In this document: positions 1 to 7,162 of the stretch, piece by piece
Layout: every line of letters starts with the position of its first letter
How positions within the stretch are numbered: the stretch's first letter is position 1
Assembly (NCBI GenBank): GCA_045648445.1
Contig: JAZRNY010000007.1
Location: 1 to 47,404 of the forward strand
DNA length: 47,404 bases
Origin: SIG607 sp045648445
Lineage (GTDB): Bacteria; Bacillota; Clostridia; Oscillospirales; Acutalibacteraceae
Reading direction: 5' to 3'
The notes under the pieces: generated by a model
Seen by the model: only the letters and a program-made list of their open reading frames with translations
Databases searched by the model: none
Told to the model about the DNA's origin: nothing
Position numbers and translations under genes: made by a program

Positions 1-711
1 TTTCCTGTGCTAAATGCCATGATGGGTAAAATCCTCGGTACTTCTGTTTATAAAAGTCCTACAGATATGGGTGTTAATATGGTTGGTTGCGCAATAATTG
101 ACGACATTGTTTGTAGAAATGCGGCTAATCAAGAGATAATCAGAAGATACTATAACGCTTTATGTTCTGAAAGACAAGGTATGGGCGAACATTCCGAAGT
201 TACCAAAATCGAACTTTTGATGAACCAACTTGGTATTTCCGTTAACAACCGCCCTGTTGTTAAGGCGGCGAATGATAAATCAGAATTAACGGGTTCCCCT
301 GCTACAGCCATAGAACTTGATAACGGTGAAATTGTGACCGGTAAAACATCATCTTTGCTTGGAGCTTCTGCTTCAATGTTATTAAATGTTTTAAAAGAAC
401 TTGCCGGTATACCTGATGAAGTCAAACTTCTTTCTCCGACTATTATTGAACCTATACAGGTTATGAAAACTTCTGCATTGGGAAATCACAACCCAAGACT
501 TCATACTGACGAAGTATTGGTTGCTTTATCTATTTGCGCTGCTACAGATGAAAACGCAAGACTGGCAATGAATCAAGTTAAAAATCTAAGAGGACTTGAA
601 GCACATTCTACAGTTATTTTATCCAGAGTGGATGAGCAAACATTTAGAAAATTAGGCATCAATCTTACTTGCGAACCCAAATATCAAACTAAAAAACTCT
701 ATCATGCATAA
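1..711 (+). CDS. DUF1846 (UPF0371) family protein, 5' end cut by window edge
   Basis: This is the C-terminal part of a DUF1846 family protein. The reading frame is open to base 1, so the GTG at 7 is an internal valine codon and the true start lies outside the window. Family members are about 500 residues, so roughly the first half is missing here. The family-typical block HNPRLHTDEVLVALSI is visible, preceded by a region rich in conserved Gly, Ser and Thr (ELDNGEIVTGKTSSLLGASA). The biochemical function of the family is not established and I do not assign one. The gene ends 51 bases before a flavin oxidoreductase on the same strand, with a stem-loop between them. Family assignment is fairly sure; role is unknown. 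Confidence 0.85.
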   Translation, partial: FPVLNAMMGKILGTSVYKSPTDMGVNMVGCAIIDDIVCRNAANQEIIRRYYNALCSERQGMGEHSEVTKIELLMNQLGISVNNRPVVKAANDKSELTGSPATAIELDNGEIVTGKTSSLLGASASMLLNVLKELAGIPDEVKLLSPTIIEPIQVMKTSALGNHNPRLHTDEVLVALSICAATDENARLAMNQVKNLRGLEAHSTVILSRVDEQTFRKLGINLTCEPKYQTKKLYHA

Positions 712-716
712 AAAAG

Positions 717-737
717 CGGCACACAAAACGTGTGCCG
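717..737. other. stem-loop between DUF1846 gene and oxidoreductase gene
   Basis: A perfect 8-bp stem (CGGCACAC / GTGTGCCG) closes a 5-base loop. On the + strand the hairpin is followed by TAATAAATTT, a poor U-tract. On the - strand it is followed by C and six Ts. As an intrinsic terminator it therefore looks better for antisense transcripts than for the DUF1846 gene. It could also be a processing or stabilising hairpin. Confidence 0.55.
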
Positions 738-762
738 TAATAAATTTAAAGGAAGTGTATTT

Positions 763-2823
763 ATGGATAAAAAATATGAAGCACTGTTTACACCTTGGAA
801 AATAGGTAACGTTGAAATTAAAAACAGAATAGTTATGTGCCCTATGGGTGGCACTTCTCTTTTTGGTTGGTTCGAACTTACAGGATGCCATTTTGATAAA
901 GAGGCTGCAAAACTATTTTTAGAGAGAGCAAATAATAACGTAGGTCTTATTATACCGGGTATTGCACCTTTACGCGATACATTTTGGGGCAAATGGCTTT
1001 GGCAAAATCCTAAAATGTTCGAGGAATTAAAGGTGTTTATGGATGAAATTCATAAGACTGGTGCCAAACTTTTTATTCAGTTGACGGCGGGTATGGGACG
1101 TTCTTGGGCAATTACCGAACTTGTAGCACCTTTACATAAAAACAAATTAACTCGTGCTATTATTAAGCCTATTATAGATACTTCTCATGAATTAGCATCC
1201 CCTTCTGCGCAGCCTTCAAGATGGGCACACGACATTGTGTGTCCTGAAATGACAATTCATCAAATACATGAAATTATTGAGGCATTTGCTAAGACAGCCA
1301 AACTTTGTAAAGATGCAGGAGTAGACGGTGTTGAGGTTCATGCTGTTCACGAAGGATATTTGCTTGATCAATTTGCAATAGAGTTCTTTAATAAACGTAC
1401 TGATGAATATGGCGGCAGTTTTGAAAATCGTTATCGTTTTGCAGCAGAAGTTGTAAAGGAGATAAAAAAGACTTGCGGTAATGATTTCCCTGTTTCACTA
1501 CGATACTCTGTTGAGTCTAAATTAAAGGGCTTTTGCGAAGGCGCTATGCCGGGAGAGGTTTATACTGAAGTTGGCAGAAATATGGAAGAATCAGAAAAGG
1601 CTGCTAAATATTTACAAGATGCCGGTTACGATATGCTTAATGCAGATAATGGTACGTATGATTCTTGGTATTGGGCGCATCCGCCGATGTATATGCCGGA
1701 AAACTGCAATCTCGAAGATGTCGCACATATCAAAAAGTTTGTTGATATACCGGTTGTTTGTGCCGGTAGAATGGATGCCCAAGTAGGTGCAAAAGCCGTC
1801 GAAGAAGGTAAAATTGACGGTGTAGGAGTTGCTCGTCAGTTCCTTGTTGACCCACAGTGGATTACAAAACTTATTGAGGATAGAATTGAAGATATTAAAC
1901 CTTGTATTTGCTGTCATAGCGGATGCTTTAATTTTTCTTCTTCAAAAGGACATGCAAATACTCAAGATTTAAGCGATACAATGGGTCTTTCTCGTTGTGC
2001 TTTAAATCCCGAAACAATGCAGTCTAAGAAATATTATATTTCTCCGGCTAAAAAACAAAAAAATATTGCTGTTATTGGTGGCGGCATTGGTGGTATGGAA
2101 ACTGCGCTTGTTTGTGCTAAGCGTGGTCATAAAGTTACTCTTTATGAAAAAACCGATAAACTTGGTGGTGTTTTCATCGCTGCCGCATCACCTTCGTTTA
2201 AGGAAAAAGACAAGTCACTAATTTCTTGGTATGTTCGTGAACTTGCTAAATATCCGATAGAGGTTAAACTTAATAGCGAAATTACTGATGTTAAATCACT
2301 TAAAGCAGATGAAGTGATTATCGCTACGGGTGCGGTTGCTAAAAAAGTGCCTATCAGTGGCGCAGAAAATACAGTCGAAGCGATAGATTACTTGCTTGGT
2401 AATAAAACTGTCGGAGAAAATGTAGTGGTAGTTGGCGGAGGTCTTACCGGATGCGAAATTGCTTATGATTTGTATTTAAACGGCAAAAAACCTGTAATTG
2501 TTGAAATGCAAAATGACCTTATAGTAACTAAGGGTGTTTGCCTTGCTAACACAAGTTATCTTCGTGATTTCTTTAAAACCAATAACGTACCTGTTTATCT
2601 TGAAAGTTCTGTTTCGAATATAGAAGACGGTTGCGTAAAAGTAACCGATAAAAACGGAAATATTACTAAAATTAACTGCGATAGCGTAATAATGTCTGTT
2701 GGGTATAATCCCGCTCCTATTGCTAAAAAAAGTCGTCATATCCATATTGTTGGCGACGCTAACACGGTTGGTAATTTAAGAACTGTTATTTGGCAGGCAT
2801 GGGACGTTGCAACTAAACTTTAA
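763..2823 (+). CDS. NADH:flavin oxidoreductase / old yellow enzyme, 2,4-dienoyl-CoA reductase type
   Basis: This 686-residue enzyme has the FadH/BaiC-type layout. An N-terminal FMN TIM barrel (about 1-345) contains the segment DAGVDGVEVHAVHEGYLLDQ. A Cys cluster (CICCHSGC, then RCALNP, about 380-420) should hold one [4Fe-4S]. The C-terminal FAD/NAD(P) half carries two Rossmann glycine motifs, GGGIGGMETA near 440 and GGGLTGCEIA near 560. Such enzymes pass hydride from NAD(P)H through FAD and Fe-S to FMN and reduce activated C=C bonds (enoyl-CoAs, bile-acid intermediates, other enones). The substrate cannot be read from sequence. The ATG at 763 is chosen because AAAGGAAG lies just upstream; an upstream GTG at 730 has no ribosome site and falls in the hairpin. 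A strong terminator follows. Confidence 0.9.
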   Translation: MDKKYEALFTPWKIGNVEIKNRIVMCPMGGTSLFGWFELTGCHFDKEAAKLFLERANNNVGLIIPGIAPLRDTFWGKWLWQNPKMFEELKVFMDEIHKTGAKLFIQLTAGMGRSWAITELVAPLHKNKLTRAIIKPIIDTSHELASPSAQPSRWAHDIVCPEMTIHQIHEIIEAFAKTAKLCKDAGVDGVEVHAVHEGYLLDQFAIEFFNKRTDEYGGSFENRYRFAAEVVKEIKKTCGNDFPVSLRYSVESKLKGFCEGAMPGEVYTEVGRNMEESEKAAKYLQDAGYDMLNADNGTYDSWYWAHPPMYMPENCNLEDVAHIKKFVDIPVVCAGRMDAQVGAKAVEEGKIDGVGVARQFLVDPQWITKLIEDRIEDIKPCICCHSGCFNFSSSKGHANTQDLSDTMGLSRCALNPETMQSKKYYISPAKKQKNIAVIGGGIGGMETALVCAKRGHKVTLYEKTDKLGGVFIAAASPSFKEKDKSLISWYVRELAKYPIEVKLNSEITDVKSLKADEVIIATGAVAKKVPISGAENTVEAIDYLLGNKTVGENVVVVGGGLTGCEIAYDLYLNGKKPVIVEMQNDLIVTKGVCLANTSYLRDFFKTNNVPVYLESSVSNIEDGCVKVTDKNGNITKINCDSVIMSVGYNPAPIAKKSRHIHIVGDANTVGNLRTVIWQAWDVATKL

Positions 2824-2824
2824 T

Positions 2825-2856
2825 AAAAAAAGCCCGAATTTTTTCGGGCTTTTTTT
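2825..2856. terminator. bidirectional intrinsic terminator
   Basis: The stem AGCCCGAA / TTCGGGCT has a TTTT loop, with A6 before it and T6 after it. It serves both the + strand oxidoreductase (stop at 2821-2823) and the - strand exporter operon (stop at 2858-2860), which converge here. Confidence 0.95.
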
Positions 2857-2857
2857 A

Positions 2858-4642
2858 TTAGTCAAATTGTGAATTGTAAAGTTTGCTGTAGAAACCGCCG
2901 TTTTTTAAAAGTTGTTCATGATTACCAAGTTCAGATATTTTTCCGTTTTGTAAAACGATTATCACGTCAGCATTTTTAATAGTAGATAATCTATGAGCAA
3001 TAACAAAACAGGTTCTTCCCTGCATAAGTTTAGTTAGCGCCTCTTGTATTTGAATTTCCGTTCTTGAATCAACATTTGAGGTTGCTTCATCTAAGATTAA
3101 CATAGGTGCATCAGAAAGCATAGCACGAGCGATAGTAATAAGTTGTTTTTGACCCTTTGAAATATTAACACCGTCATCGGACAGTAGTGTGTTGTATCCG
3201 TCAGGCAAACGTTCAATATAATTATGAATTTTTGCCGCCTTTGCAACCTCTTTAACTTCATCTAAACTGGCATGTTCTTTACCATAAGCAATGTTTTCGG
3301 CAACAGTACCATGAAATAACCAGGTATCTTGTAAAACCATTGTATATGCTTTGCGCAAATCTTCTCTTTTGATGTTTTCGATTTTTAGGCCATCAACCGA
3401 AATGCTTCCCGTATCAACATCGTAAAATCTCATAAGAAGATTTATAATAGTGGTTTTACCCGCTCCTGTTGGCCCAACTATTGCCACTGTTTTGCCTTTT
3501 TGAGCGTCGAGTGTAATTCCTTTTAATATGGTTTTCTCTTTTGTATATCCAAAACATACGTCATCGAAAATCACATCACCTGAAACGTCTTTTAATTCAA
3601 TGGCACTATCATCATCTAACTTTTCAGGCTCTTCATCAATAATTTTAAAAACACGTTCTGCGGCTGAAAAAGCTGATTGGAATTCATGTAAAATGTTTGC
3701 AAATTCATTTATCGGCCCTGCAAATTTTCTTGAATATTGAACAAATTGTGCTACACCGCCAAGTGTTATAAAAAATATACTACCTGCTTTTACTACACCC
3801 GATTGCGAATACATAAATAAAATTCCACCTAGAATCATAACGAGTGAAATGGATAAATTGTTTATAAAGTTAATTGTTGGCCCCATAGCAGATGCGTAAT
3901 ATTCGGCATTATAGTAAGCGTTGGTCGCATCACTATTTCTTTTATTGAACCTTTCCCCTGTTTCTGCTTCCATATGATACGCCTGTATAGTGCGACATCC
4001 TGAAAGCATTTCTTCGGCATATCCATTTAGTTCACCCAGTTTTCTTGAACGCAAACTAAACATTGGTCTTACTTTTTTAGATCTGTACCGTGTAAATAGT
4101 ATAGAAATAGGCACAGTAATCACAAAAATTATTATCATGGGCTTTGAAATCTGCCACATAAATAAAAGTGACCCTACTACAGTGTATAAACTGGTCATTA
4201 CTTGTACCAAATCATGAGATAAAGAGGCATTAACAGTATCAATATCATAAGAAATACGGCTAATAATATCTCCTGTAGCGGTAACATCAAAAAAACCAAC
4301 AGGCAACGAAGTTAACTTTTCAAAAAGTTGTTTTCTCATTCTGTACACTACGCGTTGACTGATATTTATCATAATTATAGCAAGAATATACGATAAAATA
4401 GCAGATAAAGCGTAACAAATTATCATTTTAATAACGTTATCTTTAACAACGCTGAAGTCAATACCATTTTTGTTAGCAATTGCGTCAATTGCTTCTCCGG
4501 AATACTTCGGACCAAGTAAAGCGAGTTGGTTCGATAAAAGTGTCATGACGACTGCTACAATAAATAACGGCCAAGATTTTAAAACATATGTTAACAGGCG
4601 CCATAGAGTACTAATTTTAAATTTTTCTTTAGGTTTATTCAA
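2858..4642 (-). CDS. ABC exporter half-transporter, catalytic-site subunit of a heterodimer
   Basis: This 594-residue type IV ABC exporter has a six-helix transmembrane domain (about 1-320) and a nucleotide-binding domain (about 350-590). Walker A is GPTGAGKTT (near 390), Walker B LILDEATSNVD (near 511) keeps the catalytic Glu, and the H-loop is IAHRLST. The signature motif is altered to ISKGQ instead of LSGGQ. The upstream partner has the reciprocal defects, so the pair should form a heterodimer with one consensus and one degenerate ATP site, as in BmrCD or TM287/288. Its start overlaps the partner's end by 8 bases, consistent with translational coupling. It is the last gene of a marR-ABC-ABC operon. 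Drug or metabolite efflux is likely; the substrate is unknown. Confidence 0.93.
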   Translation of the reverse strand: MNKPKEKFKISTLWRLLTYVLKSWPLFIVAVVMTLLSNQLALLGPKYSGEAIDAIANKNGIDFSVVKDNVIKMIICYALSAILSYILAIIMINISQRVVYRMRKQLFEKLTSLPVGFFDVTATGDIISRISYDIDTVNASLSHDLVQVMTSLYTVVGSLLFMWQISKPMIIIFVITVPISILFTRYRSKKVRPMFSLRSRKLGELNGYAEEMLSGCRTIQAYHMEAETGERFNKRNSDATNAYYNAEYYASAMGPTINFINNLSISLVMILGGILFMYSQSGVVKAGSIFFITLGGVAQFVQYSRKFAGPINEFANILHEFQSAFSAAERVFKIIDEEPEKLDDDSAIELKDVSGDVIFDDVCFGYTKEKTILKGITLDAQKGKTVAIVGPTGAGKTTIINLLMRFYDVDTGSISVDGLKIENIKREDLRKAYTMVLQDTWLFHGTVAENIAYGKEHASLDEVKEVAKAAKIHNYIERLPDGYNTLLSDDGVNISKGQKQLITIARAMLSDAPMLILDEATSNVDSRTEIQIQEALTKLMQGRTCFVIAHRLSTIKNADVIIVLQNGKISELGNHEQLLKNGGFYSKLYNSQFD

Positions 4643-6359
4643 CTATAGCACCTCCCATTTGAGAATCGCTGATTTCTTTATATTCTGAACATTTTTCTAA
4701 TAGTTCTTCGTGCGTGCCATAACCGATTATTTTGCCGTTATCCAGAACAATTATTTTAGTACAATTTTTAACAGCACTTACACGTTGTGCGACGTTTATA
4801 AGTATTGTGTCGCCTAAATTTTCATTAATAGCCTTTCGTAATAATGATTCGGTTTTATAATCTAGGGCTGATGAACTGTCATCAAGGATTAAAATTCGAG
4901 GTTTGCCGGCAATTGCACGAGAAATGAGTATTCTTTGTTTTTGACCGCCTGAAATATTGGTACCTTTTTGAGATAATATGTGGTTATATCCATCTTTAAA
5001 AGCGCTAATAAATTCATCTGCTTGAGCGATTTTTGCCGCTGAAACAACTTTGTCTTCTGTTAAACTTCGTCCAAATCTAATATTTTCATAAATGGAATCG
5101 TTATATAAAAAATCATTTTGCATAACGGTACCGAAATATGAATAAAGAGTTTTTCTCTCAATTGTTCTAATATCTTTACCATCGATGTATACTGCACCTT
5201 TTTGAACATCGTAAAATCTTAATAAAAGTTTAATTACAGTAGATTTACCGCTGCCTGTAGCGCCAATAATACCTAACGATTCACCATATTTGATTTTAAA
5301 TGTAATATCGCTTAAGTCGTCTTTAATGCCTATATAAGAAAATCCTACTTTTGAAAACTCTATAATGCTATCAGTTTTGATGGGCGGAAACTCTGATTCG
5401 CTCCTTTCTATCAAGGTATCTTCACTGTTAAGTATCTCAGCAACACGATTGGCAGAGGCTGAACACTTACTAGCCATAGTGAACATTCTCGACATTACCA
5501 TCATTGACATAGAAATTTGCGTGAAATATTGCATAAAAGCAATAACAGTTTCAGGAGTGGATTGTTGATTTAAAACTCGGTTAGCACTTAGTGCCACTAC
5601 TGCAACAATTCCCATATTCATAAACAGGTTCATAATAGGATGAACAGAACCCATCGTTATACCTGCTTTTTTCTCGTTTTTCACTAATGCTTTATTTACA
5701 ATATCGTATCTTTTATGTTCGTATTTATCTTTAGATAAAGCCTTAATAACTCGAATACCTAGGGTGTCTTCCCTTACCGCTCTTATCATATTATCAACAG
5801 AACTTTGGACTTTTTTGTAAAGAGGTATGCCGCGTGACGAAACAAAATAAACACATATAAACAGCAATGGCATAGACGCAACCATAACTAACGATAAATA
5901 ACTATCCATAATCATTGTTATTATTATACCACCAATCAGCATTATCGGTGCTCTAACGCCCATTCTCTGAATCATACATACAAAATGATAAATATTATAT
6001 GTATCGGTTGTTATACGCGATTCAAGAGAAGCGACTGTAAAATTGTCGGTTTGTGCCGCTGAAAGACTTAACGTTTTTGCAAATAAATCTTTTCGTAATG
6101 TTTCTGAAAAATCGTTAGATACTCTTGCTGCCATTCTATTGGCAATTATATTGAAAATACAAGCCAAAGCCGCACAGAGTATCATCATCATTCCCCAAAA
6201 AAAGATTTTTTTAAAATCACTGGTTTCAATTACGGTTCCGAGTATATGAGTTAAAATATACGGAATAAATAATTCTACAACCGTTCCTGCTATTTTAATA
6301 CTCAAACCTAACAGCATTTTAAAGTAATACGGCTGTATATATTTAAGAACTGTTTTCAT
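4635..6359 (-). CDS. ABC exporter half-transporter, degenerate-site subunit of a heterodimer
   Basis: This 574-residue half-transporter has six N-terminal membrane helices and a C-terminal ATPase domain. Walker A is GATGSGKST (near 363) and the signature NISGGQKQR (near 465) is intact. Walker B reads LILDDSSSALD, with Asp in place of the catalytic Glu. The H-loop His is replaced by Gln (INVAQRVSAV, near 521). These two changes, together with the ISKGQ signature of its partner, all fall in the same composite ATP site. The start lies 2 bases after the MarR stop codon, with GGGAAG about a dozen bases upstream. Expression is probably under MarR control from the promoter at 6839-6867. Confidence 0.93.
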   Translation of the reverse strand: MKTVLKYIQPYYFKMLLGLSIKIAGTVVELFIPYILTHILGTVIETSDFKKIFFWGMMMILCAALACIFNIIANRMAARVSNDFSETLRKDLFAKTLSLSAAQTDNFTVASLESRITTDTYNIYHFVCMIQRMGVRAPIMLIGGIIITMIMDSYLSLVMVASMPLLFICVYFVSSRGIPLYKKVQSSVDNMIRAVREDTLGIRVIKALSKDKYEHKRYDIVNKALVKNEKKAGITMGSVHPIMNLFMNMGIVAVVALSANRVLNQQSTPETVIAFMQYFTQISMSMMVMSRMFTMASKCSASANRVAEILNSEDTLIERSESEFPPIKTDSIIEFSKVGFSYIGIKDDLSDITFKIKYGESLGIIGATGSGKSTVIKLLLRFYDVQKGAVYIDGKDIRTIERKTLYSYFGTVMQNDFLYNDSIYENIRFGRSLTEDKVVSAAKIAQADEFISAFKDGYNHILSQKGTNISGGQKQRILISRAIAGKPRILILDDSSSALDYKTESLLRKAINENLGDTILINVAQRVSAVKNCTKIIVLDNGKIIGYGTHEELLEKCSEYKEISDSQMGGAIVE

Positions 6360-6361
6360 TT

Positions 6362-6799
6362 TTATATATCTTCCCTGTTTTTAATATAATTTTTTGCCTT
6401 ATCGGTGATTCGATCAAGTATTTTTTGAAATATTTTTAATTCTTCTTCATCAATATCGCCGGTAAGATAAGAATTCCATTGCCTTAAAACTGATTTTACT
6501 TCGGGTAATTTATTAAGCATTTTTTCAGTAGGATATACCCTTAAAATACGCTTGTCGTTTTCATCGTTTTTACGAAGTACAAACCCGTTATCTTCTAAAT
6601 TATTTATCCCTCTCGTAACGTTACTTTTATTAATACAAAGTTCATCTGCTAATTCGTCTTGTGTTATGCCGGGACGTCTTGAAATCACTAAAAAATAACT
6701 ATGAAACAAAGGAGTTAACGAACTGTCGTTTAGTTTGTCGTTGCGGTATAGCACAGCGCATCGACTGATAGTATTTATTTTTTTCATTATAAAAATCAT
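6362..6799 (-). CDS. MarR-family transcriptional regulator
   Basis: This 145-residue winged-helix repressor has a recognition region around ITQDELADELCINKSNVTR and a wing with the typical D-x-R pattern (NDENDKR). Flanking helices would form the dimer interface. It is the first gene of an operon with the heterodimeric ABC exporter behind it. The ATG at 6799 is preceded by AAGGTGAT at ideal spacing; an internal ATG at 6787 has no such site. A palindrome just downstream of its own -10 box predicts autorepression. An identical palindrome lies in the promoter of the divergent exporter operon, so this protein probably controls both. The ligand is unknown. Confidence 0.92.
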   Translation of the reverse strand: MIFIMKKINTISRCAVLYRNDKLNDSSLTPLFHSYFLVISRRPGITQDELADELCINKSNVTRGINNLEDNGFVLRKNDENDKRILRVYPTEKMLNKLPEVKSVLRQWNSYLTGDIDEEELKIFQKILDRITDKAKNYIKNREDI

Positions 6800-6821
6800 A
6801 ATATCACCTTAATTAAAAATA

Positions 6822-6837
6822 AGTTGCACACGCAACT
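6822..6837. promoter_or_regulatory. probable MarR operator, copy 1
   Basis: Perfect inverted repeat AGTTGC-ACAC-GCAACT. It begins one base past the -10 box of the marR promoter on the - strand, so a bound dimer would cover the transcription start. It lies inside a 26-bp block (6815-6840) repeated exactly at 7084-7109. Confidence 0.8.
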
Positions 6838-6838
6838 A

Positions 6839-6867
6839 ATTATACATTTAAAATGCTTAAATGTCAA
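6839..6867 (-). promoter_or_regulatory. sigma-A promoter of marR-ABC-ABC operon
   Basis: On the - strand, TTGACA (6867-6862) and TATAAT (6844-6839) are separated by 17 bp. Both hexamers are perfect consensus, and the operator follows immediately downstream. Confidence 0.88.
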
Positions 6868-6879
6868 TGTAAATAAACC

Positions 6880-6908
6880 TTGACAAAAAAGAGTGATAAT
6901 ATTATAAT
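6880..6908 (+). promoter_or_regulatory. sigma-A promoter of tRNA-Leu
   Basis: TTGACA (6880-6885) and TATAAT (6903-6908), both perfect consensus, are separated by 17 bp. They lie about 30 bases before the tRNA 5' end. This promoter is not covered by either operator copy. Confidence 0.9.
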
Positions 6909-6936
6909 TTAATACAATGCAAATTTAGTTAAATAT

Positions 6937-7023
6937 GCGGATATGGCGGAACTGGCAGACGCGCTAGATTCAGGTTCTAGTGAGGGCGACTTCATGCAGG
7001 TTCGATTCCTGTTATCCGCACCA
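6937..7023 (+). tRNA. tRNA-Leu (anticodon CAG)
   Basis: The acceptor stem pairs GCGGATA with TATCCGC, followed by discriminator A and an encoded CCA. The anticodon stem CTAGA/TCTAG carries loop TTCAGGT with anticodon CAG, which reads CUG. A long variable arm, typical of class II tRNA-Leu, and the T-arm GGTTCGATTCC are present. It is a single tRNA gene with its own promoter and terminator, lying between two divergent exporter operons. Confidence 0.97.
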
Positions 7024-7063
7024 AAAAAAGAAAGAGTCCTTTGTATAGACTCTTTCTTTTTTT
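7023..7063 (+). terminator. terminator of tRNA-Leu
   Basis: GAAAGAGTC (7030-7038) pairs with GACTCTTTC (7048-7056) around a 9-base loop. The stem is extended by an A-run before it and T7 after it. It should insulate the downstream exporter operon from tRNA transcription. Confidence 0.93.
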
Positions 7064-7090
7064 AGATATGAATCAAATTTTTAAAAAATA

Positions 7091-7106
7091 AGTTGCACAC
7101 GCAACT
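7091..7106. promoter_or_regulatory. probable MarR operator, copy 2
   Basis: The same AGTTGC-ACAC-GCAACT inverted repeat as at 6822, inside the second copy of the 26-bp block. Here it overlaps the -35 box of the exporter promoter, so binding would block RNA polymerase. Confidence 0.8.
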
Positions 7107-7121
7107 AATGTATGGTAAAAT
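7093..7121 (+). promoter_or_regulatory. promoter of ABC-DUF1854-ABC operon
   Basis: TTGCAC (7093-7098) and TAAAAT (7116-7121) are separated by 17 bp, with a TGG extended -10 just upstream. The -35 box lies within the operator palindrome. Confidence 0.72.
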
Positions 7122-7162
7122 TTATTAAAAGTAAAATTAGCGAATAATTAAGGAGAACGGTA

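Noticed and set aside
730..762. Upstream GTG start for the oxidoreductase
   Set aside because: It falls inside the stem-loop and lacks a ribosome site; the ATG at 763 has AAAGGAAG at good spacing.
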